From Neoarius graeffei (taxonomy: Eukaryota; Chordata; Actinopteri; Siluriformes; Ariidae), in assembly GCF_027579695.1 (NCBI RefSeq), contig NC_083571.1:93234686-93298685 (forward strand): a stretch of 64,000 nt of DNA. The letters run 5' to 3'. The position numbers and the translations under genes are program-made. Under the pieces are notes generated by a model that was not told the DNA's origin, did not search any database, and saw nothing but the letters and a program-made list of their open reading frames with translations. Shown one piece after another: positions 21,058-32,536 of the stretch (position 1 is the stretch's first letter; each line of letters begins with the position of its first letter).

Positions 21058-21424
21058 GGGGCGGCAAGGTGGTGTAGTGGTTAGCGCTGTCGCCTCACAG
21101 CAAGAAGGTCCGGGTTCGAGCCCTGTGGCCGGCGAGGGCCTTTCTGTGCGGAGTTTGCATGTTCTCCCTGTGTCCGCGTGGGTTTCCTCCGGGTGATCCG
21201 GTTTCCCCCACAGTCCAAAGACATGCAGGTTAGGTTAACTGGTGACTCTAAATTGTCCGTAGCTGTGAATGAGAGTGTGAATGGTTGTGTGTCAGCCCTG
21301 TGATGACCTGGCGACTTGTCCAGGGTGTACCCCGCCTTTCGCCCGTAGTCAGCTGGGATAGGCTCCAGCTTGCCTGCGACCCTGTAGAAGGATAAAGCGG
21401 CTAGAGATAATGTGATGTGATGTG
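21058..21424 (+). mobile_element. tRNA-derived SINE
   Basis: Full-length copy of the family described at 6386, with a (GTGAT)n tail variant. It lies about 450 bases upstream of creatine kinase exon 2. No clean target duplication was found. Confidence 0.85.
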
Positions 21425-21727
21425 AAAAAGGGTACACAGTGTGTACTACACACTTTATCAGCACAAAATACTGTATGTCTGGTAAATGAACAAGGTCCAC
21501 AGACCTACGTTGTGTGCAAACCCTCCTAAAAGCAAACCAGTTTCCCACCGACGGACCGACCGATGGGTCGACACGCAACTAAAAATTTCACCATCCCCCC
21601 GGTTTGATTTTACAACTTGACCACTGTATATATCACACACTTTCTACACATGCACACCTGCAAGGAAGAAATTGTGCAACATGAATAGGCAACTGAGAGT
21701 GCACAGTGCAGTTATTAGCAGCTGAGT
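21425..21727. other. Upstream region of creatine kinase copy 1
   Basis: Not shared with the second copy. It contains TGTATATAT (21626-21634) and a CACCTG E-box (21655-21660), elements found in muscle creatine kinase promoters, but too weak here to call a promoter. The untranslated exon 1 usual for this gene was not located. Confidence 0.35.
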
Positions 21728-21876
21728 TGTTGCATTTCTGAGTTTCACTGCAAAAGAATGAGGTAGTGCAGGTAGATGTATACATTCAGGCTTCGTCCTT
21801 GAAGGGCTCACCATTTGGGTCTTGGATGCGTTTAATGGGTTGCTTTTTCCCCTCATTTCCCCAGCTCTGAGCAACC

Positions 21877-24340
21877 ATGCCTTTGGGAAATACCCACATC
21901 AAATGGAAGATGAACTACTCGGCGGAGCAGGAGTACCCCGACCTCAGCCAACACAACAACCACATGGCCAAGGTGCTTACTCCGGAGATGTACGCAAAAC
22001 TGCGGGACAAGGAAACGTCTAGTGGCTTCACACTGGATGATGTCATCCAAACTGGCGTTGATAACCCAGGTAAGAGCCTTCTGCTTTTTGAAGGTCATAT
22101 CCTTTTGGCATCATCCATTTTTAGTGGTTAGATGGATCACATTTTTGTTGAAGCTCGCAAAATGCCTGAACCAAACGAGTAGGAAGATCAATCATCTGTT
22201 TTGAGAGGAGATGTGAACTGGGTTCAGTAAAATCCTATGGGAAGAGCTTACTGCTCACTACACTGCCAGCAGAGAACTGGTTTGACTTGCTAGTGTCCTT
22301 GCATCAAAGCATTATTTTAACTTTGTTGGAGGGTATTCTTCAGCTCAAATAACTCAATTTTGTGTGATAATGTTGGTGTGTGTATAGATATGAGAATGTC
22401 TGGCCATGTGCAGTAAATCCAAATCACTGGATTCCAGTGTGTGGATCTCAACTGCCACAAGTTCAATTGCATGGCACAAACTGAAAACATGAATGTACAT
22501 ATAAATTATTGTTAGAGGTTTTTCACCACCATTCTGGTTTGTGTAGATACACAGGTTTGAGTTTATGCTCTACTGGATCTATCATCCATGAGAAGACTGA
22601 TTTTGCTGTAGCTTTGGTAACCAAATTATCTGCCTTGACCTGTCAAAATAGACTTGCTATATTTTATCAATCCCTCCTCCTCTCTTTCTAGGCCATCCAT
22701 TCATCATGACTGTAGGTTGTGTTGCTGGTGATGAGGAGACCTATGAGGTGTTCAAAGATCTTCTGGATCCAGTCATCGAAGACCGCCATGGAGGCTACAA
22801 GCCCACAGACAAACACAAGACTGACCTGAACCCAGACAACCTTCAGGTATGTGTAGTTTATTTGTGCTCCTGTCTTGAATTTGTTTTGCCACTTTAGATT
22901 GGACTGTAAAAGCATTTAATCATTGTGTCCTATAGGGTGGTGATGACCTTGACCCCAACTATGTCTTGAGCTCCAGAGTAAGAACTGGCAGGAGCATTCG
23001 TGGCTTTTCCCTGCCCCCTCACTGCAGCCGTGGTGAGAGGCGTACCATTGAAAATCTGGCTGTGGAAGGTCTGTATGATTTCCAAATAATCCATTACTTT
23101 CCAGCTTGAGCCATTTGTGGTCCATTATTTATGGAATGAAATGTGACATGGTACCTTAGGCAGCTCTGCTGTACTCTCCAGGTTTAGGTTCTCTTGAAGG
23201 TGAATTTAAAGGAAAATACTATGCCCTGAAGAACATGACAGAGGAGGAGCAGCAGCAGCTGATTGATGATCACTTCCTGTTTGACAAACCAGTGTCCCCA
23301 CTGCTGTTGGCCTCTGGGATGGCTCGTGATTGGCCTGATGCCAGGGGAATCTGGTAACTCTTTGGTGTTTCCTTGGCATTGAATGAAATTGTTGACACAG
23401 TTCGGTGACGTTTATATTGGACCAATATTTTAACTTCTTGAAGTCCAGGCTGAATTGAACATACTTGGTTCTAAACACATTGTTCATTTTCCTTCCTTTG
23501 TCCTCTTTATGCTTTAAGGCACAATGATGATAAGACCTTCCTGGTCTGGGTGAATGAGGAAGACCACCTCCGTGTCATCTCCATGCAGAAGGGTGGCAAC
23601 ATGAAGGAAGTCTTCACTCATTTCTGCACAGGGCTCACAAAGGTTGGTACAACTAAAGATGCAGGTGCAATGTGGATAAACCTATTATAAATTTAAAATA
23701 TGTTGTTTCATTTGCCTTGTAGATTGAAGCTCTCTTCAAAGAGAAGGGCCACGAGTTCATGTGGAATGAGCATCTGGGCTACATACTCACCTGCCCTTCT
23801 AACCTGGGGACAGGGCTGCGTGGTGGTGTCCATGTTAAACTTCCAAACCTCAGCAAGCATGAGAAATTTGACGAGATTGTCAAGAAGCTGAGGCTTCAGA
23901 AACGTGGAACAGGTACAATATACAACCTGCAGCTAGGCATACACTAATAGCAAAGTGATGTTCTTGAATGTTAACTGTAAGCTTTAAGTTTAAGAAGGAC
24001 TTGTACATGAATTGACTGTAAGTGAATTGCTAGACTCCCTCCCTTGTGTTAATTAGGAAGACTCTGTCCAGTGTAGTTCTGTGCAAACAATCATATTTTC
24101 CCCTGTCTAGGTGGAGTAGATACTGCTGCAGTGGGTGGTGTCTTTGACATCTCCAATGCTGACCGGCTGGGCTTCTCTGAGGTGGAGCTGGTACAGATGG
24201 TTGTAGATGGTGTCAAGCGTCTCATTGATATGGAGAAGCGTTTGGAAGCTGGCGAGTCAATTGATGACATGATACCCGAGGAGCTCACTTTGCCCAAGAT
24301 GGAGGCACTAACGTTAGAGGAGCCTTCAGCCAGTCCGTAG
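21877..24340 (+). CDS. ckma: Muscle-type creatine kinase, copy 1 (398 aa)
   Basis: Transfers phosphate between ATP and creatine in the muscle cytosol. Coding exons: 21877-22069, 22692-22846, 22936-23068, 23182-23353, 23519-23642, 23723-23912, 24111-24340, all with GT-AG introns. The ATG follows an acceptor at 21864, so an untranslated exon lies upstream. Seen: N-terminal HNNHMAKVL, the [12 protein letters not shown] nucleotide-binding arginines, W228 and NEEDH (231-234), and the TCPSNLGTG signature with reactive C283. Exon phases match vertebrate CK genes. ckma type rather than ckmb is favoured by [15 protein letters not shown] and ALKNMT. Odd: residues 379-398 replace the usual AQK end, and L3, I8, T/N in RRTIENL and H in THFC depart from conserved residues that copy 2 keeps. 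Probably expressed, possibly drifting. Confidence 0.93.
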
Positions 24341-24661
24341 GATTTTGTATCTCATGCATCTTGAGGATGACTGTATTGACTTTTTTGCTTTTCCTGTCAC
24401 AAACAGAAAGCCATCTGTAAATTAATAGTGTTTACGAGTAAAACATTTTTTAAGCTACCTTTACAGGGAACAAATCAGCTTTTTTTTCATGAAGCTTTAA
24501 TTGTACTCCAGTTGCAGCTCCTGCAACTCTAACCTGCGACTCTTCACTACACAAAACACTGAGCTATTCTGCTCAGCTACAGGGTTACTGAAGATATATA
24601 AATGAATGAACAATTTAAAAAAAATTGAACAAGTTTGTATTTATTTTACTGTTGTACAAGA

Positions 24662-24718
24662 AATAAAAATGACATTGCATTGTAAAAAAAGTAACGTTTT
24701 ATAAACATTTTCAATAAA
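24662..24718 (+). terminator. Polyadenylation signals of creatine kinase copy 1
   Basis: AATAAA at 24662-24667 and again at 24713-24718, about 320-380 bases after the stop codon. The equivalent first signal is kept in copy 2 (57393). Confidence 0.55.
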
Positions 24719-24894
24719 TGTTTGAAACAAAGGTTACAAAAAATATCTGATTTTCCATTCAGTTGAAACAATTACATCACAAAGCATACACAATTTCTAT
24801 ATACTGTATCTTGAAGCTATACAAGACATTTTGTAACAAGCTGTTCGAATCAATAATAATTCGGCATCCCCACTGAAAGAAATGCCTCCCTAAA

Positions 24895-25150
24895 AACACA
24901 GAAATGCTCTCCAAGTATAAAGATGTGGAAATAGAAATTGAGAAAATGTGGGTTATGAAGACCACAACCACACCAGTGGGTATGGGAGCTTTCAGTCTGT
25001 TCAAGAAAGGGATGGAGAAATGTACCAATAAAATCCCTGGTAACATCAAGATAAAAGAAGTACAGAAGATTGTCCTCCTTGGAACTGCTCACAGACAAGA
25101 ACTATCTATCAAACAAATCTTTCACACCCTCATGGTAGCCCCAAGTCCAA
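24895..25150 (+). pseudogene. LINE C-terminal fragment in the duplicated block
   Basis: The frame reads NALQVQRY-like scraps and then LSKYKDVEIEIEKMW, GAFSLFKKGMEK and KEVQKIVLLGTAH. This resembles the last part of LINE polyproteins abundant in fish and invertebrates (KYKDLEIE...MW, then IGALG..KKG, then LQK..L.GTAH). The same piece lies at 57690-57880, so it was present before duplication. Confidence 0.6.
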
Positions 25151-25289
25151 GGGATGCACTCTGCTTCAAGAGTGAACAGAGCAGGGAACTAAGGAAATAC
25201 AGGTCTTTACTTGTGCAGCACTTACAAAAAGCTTATTTAAGAAAAATGTCATTCTTCAATTTGGGGGTACATTCCATATCCACTGATAA

Positions 25290-26200
25290 CCCCATTTCTC
25301 TAAAAGTTGGGATATTTTCTAAAATGCAGTAAAAACAAATGTGTGATTTGTTGTGAAACTTTAACTGACAAAAGTACAAAAATTATTTTTAATAATTTTA
25401 CTGACAAACATAATTGTATTTTGTAAATATAAACAAAGAGTTTGATGCCTGCAACAGACTAAAAAAAAAAGTTGGCACAGTGGCATTACCATTATGTTAC
25501 ATCACCTTTTCTTTTAGTAATACTTTTTAATCATGTGGGATCTAACGATACTACTTGTTGCAGTTTTGCACTTGTAATTTTTGTCCATTCTTGCTGGATA
25601 CAAGATTTCAGCTGCTCAACAGTCCATGGTCACCATTGTTTGATTCTCCTCTTCATGATGTGCCATACATTCTCAACAGGAGACAGATCTGGACTGGCAG
25701 AAGGCCAGTCAAGCACACGCACTCTGTCTACAAAGCCATGCTGTTCTTGCCTGTGCAGAATGAGGCCTGGCATTGTCCTGCTGGAGTAAGCATGGGCTTC
25801 CTGGGAACATATGACTCACTAAATTCCTAATATATGCCTCAGCATCAACAGTACCTTCACATGCATGCAACTTACCCATGCCATGGGCAATGATGCCCCC
25901 CATACCATCACAAATGCTGGCTTTTGGACCTTTATCTGATAAAGTGGATGGTCGTGTTTATCTTTTGTGTGGAGAACTCAATGTCCGGTTTTCCCAAAAA
26001 CAAGCTGAAATGTAGACTCATCTGACCACAGCATATGATTCCACTGTCATTCCATCTGTGATGAGTTCAGGACCAGAGAAATCGCCAGTGTTTCTGCATA
26101 GAATTGATGAATGCCTTCCTCCTTACATAAAACATTTTCAGTTTGCATTTCTGAATGCAGTGACAGACAGTGTTAATTTATTTCTGTTTAATTATGTTAA
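25290..26200 (-). pseudogene. Decayed Tc1/mariner transposase, copy 1
   Basis: On the minus strand, scraps read DESTFQLVFG (second block, about 25995-26025), a D-N-A-R-P-H-S block (about 25745-25790), and WPSASPDLSPVENVWHIMKRR (about 25645-25710). These are the three catalytic blocks of a Tc1-family DDE transposase. Stops and shifts abound. The same remnant at 58110-59040 shows the insertion predates the duplication. Confidence 0.75.
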
Positions 26201-26214
26201 AATCGGGGGGCACG

Positions 26215-26578
26215 GTGGTGTAGTGGTTAGCGCTGTCGCCTCACAGAAAGAAGGTCTGGGTTCGAGCCCCGTGGCCGACGAAGGCCTTTTCTGTGCGGAG
26301 TTTGCATGTTCTCCCCGTGTCCACGTGGGTTTCCTCCGGGTGCTCCGGTTTCCCCCACAGTCCAAAGACATGCAGGTTAGGTTAACTGGTGACTCTAAAT
26401 TGACCGTAGGTGTGAATGTGAGTGTGAATGGTTGTCTGTGTCTATGTGTCAGCCCTGTGATGACCTGGCGACTTGTCCAGGGTGTACCCCGCCTTTCGCC
26501 CGTAGTCAGCTGGGATAGGCTCCAGCTTGCCTGCAACCCTGTAGAACAGGATAAAGTGGCTAGAGATAATGAGATGAG
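26215..26578 (+). mobile_element. SINE inserted in duplicated block copy 1
   Basis: Full-length. Target duplication ATGTTAAAATC (26204-26214 and 26579-26589). Copy 2 of the block lacks it but carries a different SINE about 10 bases away in the opposite orientation (59059-59377). Confidence 0.9.
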
Positions 26579-27014
26579 ATGTTAAAATCTGACCTTAATG
26601 TGGGTCAAAATAGGGAAATTATGGGTTAAAATAGGCAAATTGTCAATTGTTACTTGTCAAGTATGTTATCCAGTAGTCTACATCATCAGTCATCACATCA
26701 TTTTCAGTCTACATACAGTATGCCACAACACACATTATTAATTTTGAACACTTTCCCTTTCTCCCTCACAAGCACTTTTAAAAAAACAAACAAACAAACA
26801 AAAAAAAATCCAATTATTTTAAATTGATGTCACCAGCTGAGAAACAGTGGAGACTCAGGGCTTGATGGGATGCTGACCCTGCAAGAAGAGCAGCATATCT
26901 GAAGAAGCAGAGAGAGGCATGGAGTAAACTGTTTGAATTTCATTGTCAACTTTGTTACACCTCAAGTTTTCACATTTAAAATAACTAAAATGGTGCTTCT
27001 GGTATCCTTTAAAG

Positions 27015-28926
27015 CAGGGGTTCTCAATCTTTTCTGCTTTGAGGCCCACCTATGCATACTTGTAACAAGTCAGGGACCATTAAAAAAGATCCCCAATTAT
27101 TTTGGCTCATCTATTCCTATTAGAATCTAATCCCTTACGAAAATTAACCATGGTTTTACTATGAAAACTAACCATGGTTTTACCATGGTTTATAGTTATT
27201 CATGGTTTTCATGGTTTTTTGGGTAACCATGAAAACCATGGTGCATTTTACCTCAATGTTCACTTAAATTTTTAGGTTCTAAGTAAATGTTAATGTATCT
27301 GGGCTGTTAATCGAGATCCTTCTCTACAGCATTAACTGTTGGACGAAAGCATGGTAATACTACAGTTAGTGCATCCTTTTAAAAACCATACTATCCCTTT
27401 TAAACTAATTTCGTAGTTACTATGACCTATTACACATACAACTATGATGCTACCACAGCTACTGCAGTACTATGGATAAAACACAGTAATGCTATGGTTG
27501 GTTCATAGTACTTAGAATCACCATGAAATACCATAGTAGATCCATGGTTACTACCATGGATGAACCATAGTAATACTATGGTTGGTTCATAGTACTTAGA
27601 ATAACCATGAGATACCATGGTAAAACCATGGTAAAACCATAGTAAACCATGGTAGATTTTCGTAAGGGATAATCTATTGTAATATGTATTAATGGGATGC
27701 AACATCACTGCCTGTTACAAATGGGAGCCCGGGAATTAAATAAATGCAATAAAACAAACTGTTTTTAATTGTAGGTATTGTATTTAAAACTGTATGGATG
27801 TGCCAGAAGCCAACATAAAACCATGCATGCAGGGCATTCTCAGTCAAAAGGGTTGAATGATCCAAAAGTGGAGTCTGGTCCATTAACACAAGAACATATT
27901 GCCATGTTTGTGTTCAGCAAACAAGCAAGTTATTAAAACCAAGAAGTACACTCAAAAGAAGTGGATATAGAAACCACTCAATGGGATAGATCCTTACACG
28001 CTAACAGAGAAGGACTTTTCCTGTGAAAGAAAAATTTACTAGCTAAATTTGACATTAGTAGAATAAATTTTGATCCTATTGTCGTCGTAACTAAATACAA
28101 AGACAATAGTTATGTATACAATTAATTCACTTACTGTGAAGATAATTAACAGATAATCAGCAGATTTAATTTTTTTTTTAAAGATTGCATATATTTTTCG
28201 TCTTTTGTATTCGTAATTATTTGTATCTGTACATGCATGACCCCACCAGCTCTGCTGATCAACTTATCGTGATTAAATAAAGTCATTAATTAATTCATTC
28301 ATTCTGAGTAGGAAAATTATCCATCTGCTGAGTTTCCTGACATCTCACATGACTTGGTGCTGCAGACATCGTTCTACATGGACAAACAGATGAAAACCTG
28401 GAAGAGTATGGAGGAGTGAAACTTTTTATATATGGTTGGGTTAAAGATCTGGGGATCAGGACATGACAAGATAAACCCTGTATTGTTTTTGCCCTGGTAA
28501 ATAGGAATTTCTGGGCTTTTTGTATGCATCTTTGCGATGGTCGCTAGGACGCTACAAATTTTGGTATCAGGTGTAAACAAACCACAGCTGCTCGATTCTC
28601 AATCCTCCCTGCTCTTCTCTTCCAGCAGGCATCACAAATCCACATAATTTACCCACAAATGTATTTATTTATATTGTGCACGTGCTCTCTGTCTGTGTGC
28701 GCGCGCGGGTTAAATGTGACAAAATAAAGGCTTGTTCTTCTTAATTTACTCACAAATGTATTTATTCCACTTGAAAAGTGTATGGCAAACCAGCTACCGT
28801 ATTTGGGACGCTACAACATCCTGAACTATTTATTATTTAGCTTCAAACTTGAAAAAATTTCGCAGCCCACTAGATGGTGCTTTGCGGCCCACTAATGGGC
28901 CATGGTCCAGTGGTTGAGAAACACTG
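27015..28926. mobile_element. hAT element, nonautonomous, 1.9 kb
   Basis: Ends CAGGGGTTCTCAAT (27015) and the inverse of CAGTGTTTCTCAACC (ending 28926) are imperfect inverted repeats. They are flanked by a perfect 8-base duplication CTTTAAAG (27007-27014 and 28927-28934). GGCCCACC near both ends supports the pairing. The interior is AT-rich and holds a nested MITE (27131-27669); no transposase frame is left. Confidence 0.85.
27131..27669. repeat. Palindromic MITE rich in ACCATGGT
   Basis: Ends CCCTTACGAAAAT (27131) and ATTTTCGTAAGGG (ending 27669) are inverted. The interior repeats ACCATGGTTTTAC, CCATAGTA and ATACTATGG words many times on both strands, so the single strand could fold extensively. 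It sits inside the hAT element. Confidence 0.75.
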
Positions 28927-29085
28927 CTTTAAAGTATACTGTGTACCTACACAGGTTGGAGTTTTGCATGGCATCTCTTCAAACTATCAAAATGATCTGT
29001 ATGGTAGTTTTGCAATTAAAAATATTCCTGTCCTTAATGGCAGTCCTGAACATATATTATTTTTTAAAGCATCATTGCACACATA

Positions 29086-29415
29086 GGGCGGCACAGTGGT
29101 GTAGTGGCTACCACTGTTGCCTCACACCAAGAAGGTTCTGGGTTCGAACCCAGCGGCCGACGAGGGCTTTTCTGTGTAGAGTTTGCATGTTCTCCCTGTG
29201 TTTCCTCCCACAGTCCAAAGATATGCAGGTTAGGTTAATTGGTGGTTCTAAATTGACTGTGAATGGTAGTTTGCGTCTCTGTGTGTGTGTCAGCCCCGCG
29301 ATGAGCTGGCAACTTGTCCAGGGTGTACCCTGCCTCTCACCCGTGGTCAGCTGGGATAGGCTCCAGCTTGCCCCCCACGACCCTGCATGGGATAAGTGGT
29401 TACAGATAAAACAAA
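29086..29415 (+). mobile_element. Older-subfamily SINE
   Basis: SINE with the GCCCCCCACGACCCTGCA variant near the tail and no GATGA run. Target duplication CATTGCACACATA (29073-29085) and CATTGCATACATA (29416-29428), one mismatch. Confidence 0.85.
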
Positions 29416-29428
29416 CATTGCATACATA

Positions 29429-29889
29429 TGGCAGAATAGACTCAAGAGCCCTTAAAACTCTATTTTCCTTGAACTACATAATTTAATATAATGACTAATG
29501 ACATCCGGTTTGTCTGTAACATACAGTAGTTAACAAACTGAGTAGCAAAAACATTCCTTCCCTTTAAAAAAAAATAAAAAACAAGTGTTAATGTTTAAGC
29601 GTTGCAACTAGTGGATATGGTATACTGAAGGAATATACTAACTTGAACCACTGATTGTTCTATTGAGAAAGAAAATTGTTTTTGTACTTTTTTGTTGATG
29701 TGAAATGTACCCCACATTATAGAATGGCTCAACAACTGTGACATCCCTACAATACTAAATGTGTTCCTCCTGTGAAGGAACGCAACCTGCAGGTGAGTCA
29801 AAATAATCATGCAGAAGGTTTTGTTGCATTTTTGCTGTAACTGTTGGGTTGCGCGTCCTTCTATGCTCCACCGGCTGTAAAGCCCCTAT
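29429..29889. other. AT-rich spacer, no gene
   Basis: No exon or repeat recognised. The right part may belong to the Harbinger remnant that follows. Confidence 0.4.
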
Positions 29890-30420
29890 CCCATGATTCC
29901 TCCAGCCTCCATCAACTATGTTGTGGTCAGATTCTCCCAGTGTGCAAAGTGCAAAGGTTTATATGCCTCAGGCCTGCACTCATGGAGAAAGTTATGGATG
30001 CATAGGGAGGCCATAATTATCTTAACTACCTTGTCTGGCTCCAAGCATATGGTGGACCTGAAAACCCTCAACCTGTTTGCATGAATACCAAATGCATTTT
30101 CTACCTCTCTCTATGTGCTAGAGCGACAGCAGCTTAGTGCCCTTTGACTATGGTCCATCTGCCTGAATGAATACGTCTTAAAGGATATGCGTCATCGCCC
30201 ACAAACATGTACAGCATTATTATTTCAGAGACAAGCAAAGGCTCAGGCAGAGAAACATTCAGCAGGCTCTAGTCCATTGCTTTGCTATTTCTGAAACTGT
30301 TTTAAACAATGCAGTATGGACAACATTATAAGCTTACACGAAGTCAATAGCCATTGTACTGTCAGAATGCAGAGAATCAAACTCAAACGCCTCATGCTGA
30401 GTAGAAAAACATACAGTACA
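29890..30420 (-). pseudogene. PIF/Harbinger nuclease remnant
   Basis: On the minus strand the scraps read MFVGDDAYPL (about 30187-30216), RQMDHSQRALS (about 30133-30165), VENAFGIHANRLRVF (about 30065-30108) and DKVVKIIMASLCIHNFL (about 29988-30045). The family pattern in HARBI1-type DDE nucleases is GDxAYPL, then R..VENAFG.L..RFR.F, then LHN. The second catalytic aspartate and the VENAFG glutamate remain readable. Frameshifts near 30110-30190 and upstream exclude function. It is too far from the Myb-like pseudogenes to be called the same element. Confidence 0.7.
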
Positions 30421-30555
30421 TTAGCACCAGTTAAGTGTGGAGATGGGTTGTTACTGGTTATGGGATGGGACCCTGTGATTGCTTAATGTGTGTCACAGGC
30501 AGAGAATTGAATATGTATATTACTTCTCAGATTATTTTCTTTCATTTAATTCCCT

Positions 30556-30594
30556 TTCATTTCATTTCATTTCATTTCATTTCATTTCATTTCA
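30556..30594. repeat. (TTTCA)n microsatellite
   Basis: About eight units of CATTT. Flanked by unannotated AT-rich DNA. Confidence 0.9.
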
Positions 30595-30689
30595 GACTTC
30601 CTGGAAACCTTTCTAGGACAATATACATTAAAATAAGGATATTTTAGAGCAAATTGTATACACAAATTAAAACTATGCTATTGTTTAAC

Positions 30690-31135
30690 AATTATTCGCC
30701 AAAAGCGAAGTGAATATCAGTGAATACTAATCAAGACGAAGTCGAGCTTATTATTCATTGATATTCACTGAGCCTGAGGTGGATAATCGTTTAGTATAAA
30801 TACACTGGTGATTATTTCAAGTATTCAAAAAAATTCATTTATTTCAAACTTCAAAACCAGCATGCAAATGTAATGCATGCAGTCTTGTGTCACTTATCTA
30901 TGCCAACACATTTATGCCAACTCACATAAAATACTTTGCTTTGAAATAGAGAAAATAAATCACGATTCCACCTTACCTTTGAATAGTTTTCAACCAAACT
31001 TTGTAGCATCTTTAGTGCTTTTAGGAACAGCATTTTCTTTCATAATTTGTAATTCTTCCTCATGATGACAAAGTGATTGGCCGGCATTTTGCCGAGTCGC
31101 TCAAGATGATTATCAAGAAATAGTCCTAATCTCTT
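30690..31135. repeat. Repeat with internal TGAATATCA inverted words
   Basis: AATTATTCGCC (30690) is answered by GGATAATCGTT (30782), with GTGAATATCAGTGAATA and TATTCATTGATATTCACTGAG facing each other between them. The right part has GATTGGCCGGCATTTTGCCGAGTCGC. This looks like one end of a dispersed fish DNA repeat. Its limits and class are uncertain. Confidence 0.4.
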
Positions 31136-31584
31136 CACCAATCCGCGCCTGCAATTTCCTATAATTACCTCCATATTTATACTAAGCATCTTTATTTTAA
31201 ATGAACAATACCAGTATAATCCCAGAAATACTGGAAAAAATCCAGAGGTAAAACACCAGGACTGTCAGCATGGTCTGTGAATACGGTTTATAACAGCACC
31301 ATCTTTGTCTGACAACTGTCAGGATTGCAGCGTAGTGCAGGGAGGTTTTTACTTACAAGCATGATAAGTACAGACAAACCATGAGGCGAGCTCAGTGTCA
31401 CGAAACTCAGACAAATGAAACTGAAACAAAACAAACAGAAAGCAGAGTCAAAGAGAACCTTCTTCCTTAGTGTGTTGCCTGATGGCAGGTCTGCTCTGAC
31501 AGCTTCAGCCATCAAAGTTTCTCTTGAAGAATTACAGTAGTAGTTTCCCATTGTCTTCTACTGGATTATTACAGAGGTTTTCTC
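31136..31584. other. Spacer, possible repeat scrap, no gene
   Basis: Part of it (about 31350-31450, ACAAGCATGATA...GAAAGCAGAGTC) resembles 5815-5900 in composite copy A. A minus-strand open frame across 31288-31551 has no recognisable features. Confidence 0.35.
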
Positions 31585-31813
31585 CTCTCAACCATTCACA
31601 TACACATTCATACCTATGGACACTTTAGAGTAACCAGTTAACCTAACAGCATGTCTTTGGACTGTGAGGGAAACCAGAGCACCCAGAGGAAACCCACGCA
31701 GACACGGGGAGAACATGCAAACTCCACACAGAAAGACCCCCGCCGGCTGCTGGGCTCGAACCCAGAACCTTCTTGCTGTGAGGCAACAGTGCTAACCACT
31801 ACACCACCGTGGT
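31585..31813 (-). mobile_element. SINE, reverse, lacking the tail
   Basis: Begins in the middle core (CAACCATTCACATAC) and ends with the full inverse head (TGCTAACCACTACACCACCGTG). The 3' third is absent. Confidence 0.85.
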
Positions 31814-32145
31814 ACTACTCTTTGTGGCGACTGGCACCATCCTACCACCATGTAGAGATTTCGATGAGTCGATAGTGCGGTCCAGTAGAATCACATTGGG
31901 AGGCTCACCATCAATAAGAAAGGTCCTTCAAAGTGATTCTCACTCTGTCCCTAAGACCTGACCTGTTTTTAGCAAACAGGGATTTAAAATTTTGTTTGGC
32001 CTATTTGTTGTACAACAATTATACTCCAGCATAACAACCATGTAACACTAAGCATGACACACAGAACATGTTAACATGATAACATGTTCAGGCCTTGCAT
32101 TACAGTCTAGGCCAATAACTTCTCAAGTCTCAATATCAAAATCTG

Positions 32146-32522
32146 GGAAGCACGGTGGTGTAGTGGTTAGCGCTGTCGCCTCACAGCAAGAAGGTCCAGG
32201 TTTGAGCCCCGTGGCCGGCGAGGGCCTTCTGTGCGGAGTTTGCATGTTCTCCCTGTGTCCACGTGGGTTTTCCTCCGGGTGCTCCGGTTTCCCCCACAGT
32301 CCAAAGACATGTAGGTTAGGTTAACTGGTGACTCTAAATTGACCGTAGGCGTGAATGTGAGTGTGAATGGTTGTCTGTGTCTATGTGTCAGCCCTGTGAT
32401 GACCTGGCGACTTGTCCAGGGTGTACCCTGCCTCTCGCCCGTAGTCAGCTGGGATAGGCTCCAGCTTGCCTGCGACCCTGTAGAACAGGATAAAGCGGCT
32501 AGAGATAATGAGATGAGATGAG
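32146..32522 (+). mobile_element. tRNA-derived SINE, full length
   Basis: Target duplication AATATCAAAATCTG (32132-32145) and AATATCAATATCTG (32523-32536), one mismatch. Intact A- and B-box-like words. Confidence 0.9.
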
Positions 32523-32536
32523 AATATCAATATCTG

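Larger units (their letters stand above)
21728..26850 (+). repeat. Segmental duplication block, copy 1
   Basis: Matches 54620-59650 in order and orientation: creatine kinase gene, 3' region, LINE scrap, Tc1 remnant and an AT-rich end. Coding exons differ by about 2-3 percent and short introns by about 4-5 percent (for example 4 of about 90 bases in intron 2). The copies differ by independent SINE insertions (here 26215-26578) and by intron 1 length (622 against 440 bases). Confidence 0.9.

Noticed and set aside
26296-26585. Repeated open frames of the form GFLRVLRFPPQSKDMQVRLTG in about fifteen places
   Set aside because: These are translations of the SINE core. The frames recur only because the SINE is repeated; the real features are the SINEs.
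30435-30647. 70-codon frame overlapping the TTTCA microsatellite
   Set aside because: Half of it is microsatellite translation and the rest has no recognisable features.
31288-31551. 88-codon minus-strand frame with a hydrophobic middle
   Set aside because: No homology I recognise, and part of the DNA matches a repeat scrap in composite copy A.
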